A DNA stretch of 64,000 nucleotides from Haloferax prahovense DSM 18310 (GTDB lineage: Archaea; Halobacteriota; Halobacteria; Halobacteriales; Haloferacaceae). Below, piece after piece: positions 35,508 to 42,893 of this stretch; within the stretch, counting starts at the first letter, position 1; every line of letters begins with the position of its first letter. The position numbers and the translations under genes were made by a program. The stretch spans positions 86,184-150,183 of the forward strand of contig NZ_AOLG01000014.1 of NCBI RefSeq assembly GCF_000336815.1, read 5' to 3'. The notes below the pieces were generated by a model, which was not told where the DNA came from, searched no databases, and saw only the letters and a program-made list of their open reading frames with translations.

Positions 35508-38500
35508 ATGGCATCCAACACGCACGAACCGGCCACCGACCCCGCGCTCGCTGGCGATTACGACTACGTCAGCGACGACGTCGAGCGGCCGGGGCTGGTC
35601 GAAGACCTCGAGTCCCTCGTCGAGGGCGACGTGCGCTTCGACACCTACACGAGAACACTGTACGCGACCGACGCGTCGGCGTACGAGCAAGTCCCCATCG
35701 GCGTCGTCATGCCGACCTCGACCGCCGACGTGGCGGCGGTGATGGAGTACTGCGCCGACCGCGAAATTCCCGTCCTCCCCCGGGGCGGCGGCACGAGCCT
35801 CGCCGGCCAGACCGTCAACGAGGCGGTCGTCCTCGACCTCGTCCGCCACATGGGCGGCGTCGAGGAAATCGACCCAGAGGCGCGGACGGCCACGGCCGAA
35901 GCGGGCGTCCGCCTCGGCGAACTCAACGAGGAACTCGCCCCCCACGGTCTGAAGTTCGCGCCCGACCCGGCGTGGGGCGACCGCTCCGCGCTCGGCGGCG
36001 CAATCGGCAACAACTCCACCGGCTCGCACTCGCTGAAGTACGGCAAGACCGACTACTACATCGAAGAGCTGGAAATCGTTCTCGCGGACGGCACGGTGAC
36101 GACGTTCGGCGAGGTGAGCGTCGACGAACTCCGCGAGTCCGGCGACCCCGACGGCGACCTCGAAGCGCGCGTCCACGCGGAGGTCGCGCGGATACTCGAC
36201 GAGGAGGCCGACGAGATTTCCGAGCGCTTCCCCGACCTGAAGCGCAACGTCTCGGGCTACAACCTCGACATGCTCGTCGACGAGATGCGCGGCGAGCGCC
36301 GCACGCCGGACGATACCGGCATCGACGAGGACTGGGAGGCCGGCCGCGTCAATCTCGGTCGGCTCATCGCCGGGAGCGAGGGTACCCTCGGAATCGTGAC
36401 GAAGGCGACCGTCTCGCTGGAGGAGATTCCGAACACCGCGTCGGTGGCGCTTCTCACCTACGACGACGTCATCGACGCGATGCACGACGTCGCGCCCATT
36501 CTCGAACACGAGCCGGCGGCCGTCGAGGTCATGGACGACGTGCTGCTCGACCTCGCTCGCGACACCGCCGAGTTCGCGGACGTGGTCGGCATGCTCCCCG
36601 AGGGCACGGACTCGACGCTCCTCGTGGAGTTCTACGCCGACTCCGACGAGGACGGCAAACAGAAGGTGGCGAACCTCATCGAAGACCGCGTCATCGACCC
36701 CGCCGGCACCGAGTTCGACCCCGACGAGGGCTCGGCCTCGGTGACCGAAACGGAGCGCCGCGCAACCGACTTCATGGAGGCCCACGACGCCGACACCCGC
36801 GCGAAGTTCTGGAAGATGCGCAAGTCGGGGCTCCCGATTCTCCTCGGTCGGACGACCGACGAAAAGCACATCGCGTACATCGAGGACACCGCCATCCCGG
36901 CGGAGAACCTCCCGGCGTACGTTTCGGACTTCCAGGCCATCCTCGACGAACACGACACCTTCGCCTCGTACTACGCCCACGCGGGGCCGGGCGTCCTGCA
37001 CATCCGCCCGCTCGTCAACACGAAGACGGTCGAGGGCGTCGAGACGTTCGAGGCCATCGCCGACGAGGTGACGGACTTGGTCGTCAAGTACGGCGGCTCC
37101 GTCTCGGGCGAACACGGGGACGGCCGCGCGCGGACCCAGTGGAATCGCAAGCTGTACGGCGACCACCTCTGGAACGTCTTCCGCGACCTCAAGACAGCGT
37201 TCGACCCCGACTGGCTCCTGAACCCGGGGAACATCTGCGGCGACTACGACATGACCGAGAACCTCCGATTCTCGCCCGACTACGAGTTCGAGGCCGGCTT
37301 CGAACCGGCGCTGAACTGGGACAACGACAACGGGTTCGAGGGCATGGTCGAACTCTGTCACGGCTGTGCGGGCTGTCGCGGCCAGCAGTCCACGGTCGGC
37401 GGCGTCATGTGCCCGACGTTCCGCGCCGCCGAAGAGGAGATTCAGGCGACCCGCGGCCGCGCCAACATGCTCCGGCAGGCCATGAGCGGCGGGCTCCCCG
37501 AAGACGAGATGTTCACCGACGAGTTCGTCGACGAGGTGCTCGACCTCTGTGTCGGCTGTAAGGGCTGTTCGAAGGACTGTCCGAGCGAGGTCGACATGGC
37601 GAAGATGAAAGCAGAGGTCGTCCACGAGTACCACCAGCGCAACGGCTCCAGCCTCCGCGACAAGCTCTTTGCAAACATCGACTCGCTGTCGAAGCTCGGG
37701 TCGGCGTTCGCCCCGCTCGCCAACGCGGCGACGAAGGTGCCGGGCGCGCGGACGGTCATGGAGAAGACCGTCGGTATCGCCAAGGAGCGCTCACTCCCGA
37801 GATTCCACTCGACGAGTTTCGTGGACTGGTTCGAGAGCCGCGGGTCGGCCGACATCACCGAGGCGCAGGCCGACCGCAAGGTGCTGTTGTTCCCCGACAC
37901 CTACACGAACTACAACCACCCCGAGGTCGGCAAGGCCGCCGTGAAGGCGCTGGAGGCCGCGAACGTCCACGTTCGGATTCCGGAGGGCGTCGCCGGCTCC
38001 GGTCGGCCGCCGCACTCGAAGGGCTTTCTCGACAAGGCCCGCGCCGACGCCGAGCAGAACGTCGAGGTCCTCGCGCCCTACGTCGAAGAGGGATGGGATA
38101 TCGTCCTCTGTGAACCCTCCGATGCGGTGATGTTCCAGTCGGACTACCTCGACTTGCTCTCCGGCGACGACGTGGAGACCGTCGCGACCAACGCCTACGG
38201 CGTCATGGAGTACGTCGACGCGTTCCGGCTCGACGAGTCGCTGTCGTTCCTCCCGCAGGATGAGTACCTGACGTACCACGGCCACTGTCACCAGAAGTCC
38301 ACGAAGAAGGACCACCACGCGGTGGGCGTCCTCCGCCGCGCCGGCTTCGAGGTGGACCCGCTGGACTCGACGTGCTGCGGGATGTCCGGCTCGTTCGGCT
38401 ACGAGGCCGAACACTACTCCATGTCGAAGGCCATCGGGAACATCCTCGAAGGCCAAGTGGCCGAGAGTCCCGGCGACGTGGTCGTCGCCCCCGGCGCGTC

Positions 38501-38588
38501 CTGCCGGACCCAACTCGAAGACATGGACGGCGCGGACGACGATCCGCCGCACCCGGTCGAGGTGCTCGCGCGCGCCATCGACGCGTAA
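35508..38588 (+). CDS. FAD-linked D-lactate/glycolate dehydrogenase fused to Fe-S/CCG domains
   Basis: 1026 residues. N-terminal FAD PCMH domain (about 50-270; PVLPRGGGTSLAGQTV, WGDRSALGGAIGNNSTGSHSLKYGK), FAD-oxidase C domain (about 290-560), then a ferredoxin-like part with two Fe-S motifs (CHGCAGCRGQQSTVGGVMC and CVGCKGCSKDCP, about 615-700), then two CCG domains ending CCGMSGSFGY. It combines GlcD/D-LDH with a GlpC-like module in one chain. It probably oxidises D-lactate, glycolate or another 2-hydroxyacid and donates electrons via Fe-S to membrane carriers. TATA-like TTTATC lies about 40 bases upstream. Confidence 0.9.
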   Translation: MASNTHEPATDPALAGDYDYVSDDVERPGLVEDLESLVEGDVRFDTYTRTLYATDASAYEQVPIGVVMPTSTADVAAVMEYCADREIPVLPRGGGTSLAGQTVNEAVVLDLVRHMGGVEEIDPEARTATAEAGVRLGELNEELAPHGLKFAPDPAWGDRSALGGAIGNNSTGSHSLKYGKTDYYIEELEIVLADGTVTTFGEVSVDELRESGDPDGDLEARVHAEVARILDEEADEISERFPDLKRNVSGYNLDMLVDEMRGERRTPDDTGIDEDWEAGRVNLGRLIAGSEGTLGIVTKATVSLEEIPNTASVALLTYDDVIDAMHDVAPILEHEPAAVEVMDDVLLDLARDTAEFADVVGMLPEGTDSTLLVEFYADSDEDGKQKVANLIEDRVIDPAGTEFDPDEGSASVTETERRATDFMEAHDADTRAKFWKMRKSGLPILLGRTTDEKHIAYIEDTAIPAENLPAYVSDFQAILDEHDTFASYYAHAGPGVLHIRPLVNTKTVEGVETFEAIADEVTDLVVKYGGSVSGEHGDGRARTQWNRKLYGDHLWNVFRDLKTAFDPDWLLNPGNICGDYDMTENLRFSPDYEFEAGFEPALNWDNDNGFEGMVELCHGCAGCRGQQSTVGGVMCPTFRAAEEEIQATRGRANMLRQAMSGGLPEDEMFTDEFVDEVLDLCVGCKGCSKDCPSEVDMAKMKAEVVHEYHQRNGSSLRDKLFANIDSLSKLGSAFAPLANAATKVPGARTVMEKTVGIAKERSLPRFHSTSFVDWFESRGSADITEAQADRKVLLFPDTYTNYNHPEVGKAAVKALEAANVHVRIPEGVAGSGRPPHSKGFLDKARADAEQNVEVLAPYVEEGWDIVLCEPSDAVMFQSDYLDLLSGDDVETVATNAYGVMEYVDAFRLDESLSFLPQDEYLTYHGHCHQKSTKKDHHAVGVLRRAGFEVDPLDSTCCGMSGSFGYEAEHYSMSKAIGNILEGQVAESPGDVVVAPGASCRTQLEDMDGADDDPPHPVEVLARAIDA

Positions 38589-38739
38589 CGCGGACGCCGC
38601 GGCGGCGCTCCGACGGCGCGCATCGCGGGCCCGACTCGGACGCGACGCCGGTCGTCGTCCCACCTCGTTTTTCGTCGCAGATACGTTTAGGGCGCTCCGC
38701 GGTCAACCGCGGGACGACCGAGATGCGAGTGAACCACCA

Positions 38740-39537
38740 ATGACACCGATGGAACTCGACGACGTTCGCGTCGACGCGTACATGACGACCGACGTGGAGA
38801 CCGTCGGGCCCGACGCGTGGGTCACCGACGTGGTCGACCGACTCAAGGCCGGCCCGCAGTACGGCGGCCTCCCGGTCGTCGACGGCGACGACCACCTCCT
38901 CGGGTTCGTCGGCGCGATAGACCTCTTGGAGGTCAACGGCGACGTGCGGGTCGAGTCGGTGATGAGCCGCGACCTCGTGGTCGTCCGCCCGGAGATGACG
39001 GTGAAGAACGCCGCGCGCGTCATCTTCCGCACCGGCCACCAGTTCCTCCCCGTCGTCGACGACGACCGGGTGCTGCTCGGCCTCTTTTCGAACGGCGACG
39101 CGGTGCGGAGCCAAATCGAGCGGACGACGCCCTCCAAGGTCCAGAGCACCCGCGAGATGCTCGAACGGACCCACGACGCGTCAATCAGTGTCGCCGAGCG
39201 CGAAGTCGAGGTGGACTCGCTGATTCCGACTCAGCGAGAGGTGTACGGCGACGAACTCGAAGGCCGGAAGTACGAACTCCAGAACGGTCTCGCGGAGCCG
39301 CTCATCGTCGTCTCCCACGGAGCCGAGACGCTCCTCGTCGACGGCCACCACCGGGCGATGGCGGCGAGACGCCTCGATATCGACCGGATGCTCGCGCACG
39401 TCCTTTCGGTCTCCCCGGAAGAGGTCGACGAACTGGGTCTGCGGAGGATGGCCCGCGTTGGGGGCCTCCAGTCGCTCGCGGACGTGGAGGTCAACGACTA
39501 CCTCCAGCACCCGCTCATCGAGAAGACCGAGCAGTAG
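38740..39537 (+). CDS. CBS-pair protein with ParB-like domain
   Basis: 265 residues. Two CBS motifs (about 10-60 and 70-120), the first with VDAYMTTDVETVGPDAWVTDVVDRL and the second with VMSRDLVVVRPEMTVKNAARVIFRTGHQFLPVVDDDRVL, form one Bateman unit that usually binds an adenine nucleotide. Residues about 150-235 resemble a ParB/sulfiredoxin-type domain (GLAEPLIVVSHGAETLLVDGHHRAMAARRLDI), where DGHHR is the conserved catalytic/NTP motif. The role is unknown: perhaps an adenylate-controlled kinase or DNA-binding protein. It is preceded by a TTTAGGG element, possibly TATA-like. Confidence 0.8.
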   Translation: MTPMELDDVRVDAYMTTDVETVGPDAWVTDVVDRLKAGPQYGGLPVVDGDDHLLGFVGAIDLLEVNGDVRVESVMSRDLVVVRPEMTVKNAARVIFRTGHQFLPVVDDDRVLLGLFSNGDAVRSQIERTTPSKVQSTREMLERTHDASISVAEREVEVDSLIPTQREVYGDELEGRKYELQNGLAEPLIVVSHGAETLLVDGHHRAMAARRLDIDRMLAHVLSVSPEEVDELGLRRMARVGGLQSLADVEVNDYLQHPLIEKTEQ

Positions 39538-39581
39538 ACCGGAAGCGCCGCCGGGAGGTACGAGTCGGAGCGGTGGCCGAG

Positions 39582-40718
39582 TTACTCGGCGAGGTCGTCG
39601 AGCGCGTCGCCGAAGGCGGCGAGTCCGGCTTCCATCGCCTCGGGGTCGCCGCCGAGGGAGATGCGGAACGACTCCGGCGCGTCGAAGAAGCGACCGGGGA
39701 CGACGAGCACGCCGCGGTCCCACGCGGCGTCGGCGACCGCGTCGCCGTCGGCGGAGACGTGGTCGAGGAAGGCGAACGTCCCGCCGGCGTGGATGCGGCC
39801 GTCGAGTTCGTCGCGCTCGGCGACGAACGTGGCGAGGAGGTCGTGGTTCGCCGAGAGGTGTTCGCGGGCGGCGGCCTCTATCTCGTCGCCGTGGTGGAGC
39901 GCGCGCCGGGCGAGTGTAGTGCTCGGCTCGGCGACCGCGGGGAGGTACATCGACGCCGAGCGGGCGCGGGAGACGACTTCTTCGGGGCCGATAATCCAGC
40001 CGACTCGGAGCCCACCGAGGCCGTAGAACTTCGTCAGCGACCCGGTGACGACGGTGTTGTCGAGGCCCGACGCCGTGATACCTCCGAAGGGACCGTCGGC
40101 GGCCGGGTCGACGAAGGGCGCGTACACCTCGTCGACGAGGAGGTAGCCACCGGCGTCGGCCGCGGCCGACGCGACCTCGGCGAGTTCGGCGCGCGGCGTG
40201 AGTTTGCCGGACGGGTTGTGGCGGTTGGTGACGATGGCGTAGGCGAAGGCGTCGGTCGAGGCCCCGTCGAGGCGATGGGGTTCGAGTTCGTAGTCGTACT
40301 CGGGCGGGCGGACGAAGCGGTCGACGCGCGCGCCGAGCGCCTCGGACGTGGCCACGAGCGGCTGGTAGCCGGGTTTTTCGACGAGCACCTGCGGGCGCGA
40401 GGCGTCAGGCTCGTCGTCTTCTTCTTCGGCGTCTTCCTCGCCGGTCGCGAGGCCGAGGAGCGCGCAGGCGGCGAGGAAGTTCGCGTTCGTCGCGCCCGCG
40501 GTGACGAGGACCGACGACTCGGAGACGCCGTAGCGCGCCGCGAGCTGGCCGGCGAGCGTCGCGTCCTCGGGGTCCGAGCGACCGGAGAGAACCGGCGGGA
40601 CGAGGTCGTCGCCGCGCCGGGACGACCCGAGGTCGCTCGTCGCGAGGTCGTGGGCGGCCTCGTCCGCCCGGTCGACAATCCACTCCAGATAGGGGATTTC
40701 GGGGAACGTCGTCGTCAT
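39582..40718 (-). CDS. PLP-dependent aminotransferase (class I/II)
   Basis: 378 residues of the aspartate-aminotransferase fold. The PLP lysine lies in TGSLTKFYGLGG (SLTK), with VTNRHNPSGKLTP (the NP turn) and VEKPGYQPL upstream and RISLGGDPEAMEAGL near the C-terminus. The insertion GEEDAEEEDDEPDAS is an acidic haloarchaeal loop. The substrate cannot be assigned; close relatives are annotated as aspartate or aromatic aminotransferases. It is 70 bases downstream of the HTH gene on the same strand and may be its regulated partner. Confidence 0.85.
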   Translation of the reverse strand: MTTTFPEIPYLEWIVDRADEAAHDLATSDLGSSRRGDDLVPPVLSGRSDPEDATLAGQLAARYGVSESSVLVTAGATNANFLAACALLGLATGEEDAEEEDDEPDASRPQVLVEKPGYQPLVATSEALGARVDRFVRPPEYDYELEPHRLDGASTDAFAYAIVTNRHNPSGKLTPRAELAEVASAAADAGGYLLVDEVYAPFVDPAADGPFGGITASGLDNTVVTGSLTKFYGLGGLRVGWIIGPEEVVSRARSASMYLPAVAEPSTTLARRALHHGDEIEAAAREHLSANHDLLATFVAERDELDGRIHAGGTFAFLDHVSADGDAVADAAWDRGVLVVPGRFFDAPESFRISLGGDPEAMEAGLAAFGDALDDLAE

Positions 40719-40788
40719 TGGGACTCCTTCGCGGTGGCTCCCGTAAGTCGTTGGGGTCTCGCGGACATCGGCCGCGGCCGCGGGGTCG

Positions 40789-41577
40789 TCAGCCCCCGTC
40801 GACCGGCGGTCGGGGGAGCGACGAGGCGTCCGCCCGACAGTCTTCGATGCGCTCTCTGGCCCACGCGACCGCCGCGGGCGAATCGTTGTAGACGACGCCC
40901 GCGAGGCCGCGTTCGGAGTACGCGACCAGGAACGCGACGGGGCCGTCCGGGAGGTCGGAGACGACGAGACTGTAGGGAAGCGATTCGACCGACCGGAGCG
41001 AAAAGGAGCTGACCGACCACGCCTCGGCGAGCTGCGGCCGATAGGCGGTGACGAGCCGTTGGACCACGTCGTCGGTGGCGACGAGGTCGACCGGGGTGCC
41101 GTCTTCGACGACCGCCCGGTGGTAGGCGTCGACCTGCGAGGGAAGCGCCCCGCGGACGAGGCCGCGTATCGACGTCGAGCCCTCGACGAAGGACGTGAGC
41201 TTCGAGAGCACGGGGCCGAGGCCGTCATCGGTGGCGACGACCTCGCAGCCGTCGAGGAAGACCGGCGCGAGCGGCGCGTCCGAATCGAGCGAGTCGAGCA
41301 CTGCGGCGGCCGCGTCGATGTCGTCCAAACACTCGACGAAGTTCGAGTACGTGTCGAGCGCCATTCGCCCGGCGAGCGTCGGGCGGTGGACGCGGTCGCT
41401 CGTCTCGACGAAGCCCGCGCGCTCTAACTCGCGGAGGCCGCGGTCGACGGTCGAGCGCGACACTGGGAGCCCGCTCACGAGTTCCGCGGTGGTCCGAGGC
41501 TGGCGAACGACGGCCTCGAGCACGTCAGCCCGCGACGCGAGCACGTCGAACACCTCGTCAGCCTCGGACCGAACCAT
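40789..41577 (-). CDS. Winged-helix transcriptional regulator with C-terminal sensing domain
   Basis: 262 residues. The N-terminal winged helix (about 15-75) has TTAELVSGLPVSRSTVDRGLRELERAGFVET with the recognition helix SRSTVDRGLREL. The remaining 185 residues match the type of domain that in haloarchaea is linked to HTH (DUF1724-like): SFVEGSTSIRGLVRGALPSQVDAYHRAVVEDGTPVDLVAT and SLVVSDLPDGPVAFLVAYSERGLAGVVYNDSPAAVAWA. Ligand unknown. Several TATA-like elements lie upstream (41604-41610 and 41632-41658). Confidence 0.8.
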   Translation of the reverse strand: MVRSEADEVFDVLASRADVLEAVVRQPRTTAELVSGLPVSRSTVDRGLRELERAGFVETSDRVHRPTLAGRMALDTYSNFVECLDDIDAAAAVLDSLDSDAPLAPVFLDGCEVVATDDGLGPVLSKLTSFVEGSTSIRGLVRGALPSQVDAYHRAVVEDGTPVDLVATDDVVQRLVTAYRPQLAEAWSVSSFSLRSVESLPYSLVVSDLPDGPVAFLVAYSERGLAGVVYNDSPAAVAWARERIEDCRADASSLPRPPVDGG

Positions 41578-41735
41578 GTCGAGCTACATGAACGTCGTAC
41601 TACTTAAAGAACAGGAGAATCGGCCACAAGCATATAAAGAAACATCGTATTTATATATGCCAAGTCACGGTATGACTGAGTGATGCGATGGGTGAAGTAA
41701 AGCGTGTAGCAGCAGTATGAGGGTATGCCGGGGTG

Positions 41736-41795
41736 CCTCTGACAACCGGCTTTTCGTCCGAACCGGGGTGCCCGGTCCGGTTCGGGCGTCAGAGG
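41736..41795. ncRNA. Candidate structured RNA or strong nested hairpin
   Basis: CCTCTGAC (41736-41743) pairs with GTCAGAGG (41788-41795), enclosing CCGAACCGG (41758-41766) and CCGGTTCGG (41777-41785). A competing hairpin ACCGGG-GTG-CCCGGT overlaps the inner loop. A plus-strand TATA-like TTTATATATG lies about 80 bases upstream at 41651-41660 and would give a transcript from about 41680. On the minus strand it follows the DUF123 gene stop and could be a terminator. Strand and role are open. Confidence 0.4.
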
Positions 41796-41811
41796 GGGGA
41801 GACATCCCCCT

Positions 41812-42333
41812 TCACATTTTGCTTCGAAATGCTGCTTCGACGAGCGGTGTCGCCGTCTCGACCGAGTCACCGCGCGCGAGGTGCGCGTCGCACGAACAGT
41901 CCGACGAGCCGAAGCCCTCGATTGGGGTCGAACCGAGCGAGGACGCGAGTTCGGTCGCGACCGCGCACTCCACGTCGCGGTCGGTAACGCAGACGACGCG
42001 CGCGAGTTCGACGGCCGGATGGCCGCCGAGGTAGTCGACGTGCCAATGGCGAGCGTCGTGGTCGCCGGCCGCGACGCGCCGATGGCGGAGGACGCGTCGC
42101 AATCCGCCCGTTCCGAACGCGCTCCCGACGTAGACGTAGGCACCGGCGGAAACGCGGTGCTCGCCCAACGCGCCGACGTCGATGGTCGCCGCGGGCGCGT
42201 CGAAGACCAGCGCGTACGTTCCGGCGGGCGACCGAGAACCGAGGGCCAGCGGGTCGTCGTCGGTGCCGAGGACGGCGGGGTCGAGCGTGTGGACTGTCGG
42301 ATTCTCGTCGGTCGAGTTCTTCGGGCCGGTCAT
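41812..42333 (-). CDS. DUF123/GIY-YIG-like protein
   Basis: 173 residues. After a disordered N-terminus (1-35), residues 37-165 have the DUF123 pattern: SPAGTYALVFD, then AGAYVYVGSAFGTGGLRRVLRHRR (GIY-YIG-like core with Tyr and Arg), then HWHVDYLGGHPAV and DCSCDAHL. GIY-YIG domains are nucleases; DUF123 members are poorly characterised and may act on DNA or on nucleotides. The His and Cys residues could bind metal. The gene is 22 bases after the DCC-family gene on the same strand. Confidence 0.8.
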   Translation of the reverse strand: MTGPKNSTDENPTVHTLDPAVLGTDDDPLALGSRSPAGTYALVFDAPAATIDVGALGEHRVSAGAYVYVGSAFGTGGLRRVLRHRRVAAGDHDARHWHVDYLGGHPAVELARVVCVTDRDVECAVATELASSLGSTPIEGFGSSDCSCDAHLARGDSVETATPLVEAAFRSKM

Positions 42334-42355
42334 CGGTCGGAGTGCGTCGCCCCGA

Positions 42356-42787
42356 CTACGAAAGCTCGGCGGGTCGCGGCTCGGCGTTGTCGAGGAGGGA
42401 CGAAAACAGCTCGGCCGCGTCGGCGTCGAGGTCGTAGACGCTGTGGACGTCGTCGGGGTCGCGGCCGCGACCGCTGGCGGCGCCGACGACCTTCGCTATT
42501 CTGTCGTAGTTGTCGCGGACGAGACTGCCGAGGAGGCCGGGCATCCCGGCCCGGTCGGTGAGTTCCTTCGCGGCGGCGCGGCCGGCGTAGACGCGGCTCT
42601 CCCGCCGGTCGACGAGGACCATAGCGAACGGCACGTCCGCGAACTGGGCGTCGAGGAACGCCTGCGCCGCGTCGTCGTACCACGAAATCGCTTCCACGTC
42701 GTCGAGGCGCTTCAGCGCCGACGCGGCGACCGAGCAGTAGGCGCACTCACCGTCGTAGATGAGGACGGCGTCCGCGGATTCGTTCAT
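42356..42787 (-). CDS. DCC-family thiol-disulfide oxidoreductase-like protein
   Basis: 143 residues from MNESADAVLIYDG. The thioredoxin-like DGECAYCSVAA (CAYC, residues 15-18) is the DCC motif variant (D-G-x-C-x-x-C). Then FAMVLVDRRESRVYAGRAAAKELTD fits the DUF393/DCC family. It probably has a redox role. The longer in-frame start at 42847 would add a signal-like ARATVAAPFLFFASR, possible but less likely, since the family begins with the IYDG strand. Confidence 0.82.
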   Translation of the reverse strand: MNESADAVLIYDGECAYCSVAASALKRLDDVEAISWYDDAAQAFLDAQFADVPFAMVLVDRRESRVYAGRAAAKELTDRAGMPGLLGSLVRDNYDRIAKVVGAASGRGRDPDDVHSVYDLDADAAELFSSLLDNAEPRPAELS

Positions 42788-42893
42788 GCGCTTCCGTCGG
42801 GACGCGAAGAACAAAAACGGCGCGGCTACCGTGGCTCGTGCTACCACCTCAGAACTGCGACAGCGTTAGGGCGGCCACGTCCGCAGTAGGCGT

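Noticed and set aside
41717..42034. Plus-strand small ORF overlapping the DUF123 gene
   Set aside because: It runs antisense through a well-formed DUF123 protein and has no family features.
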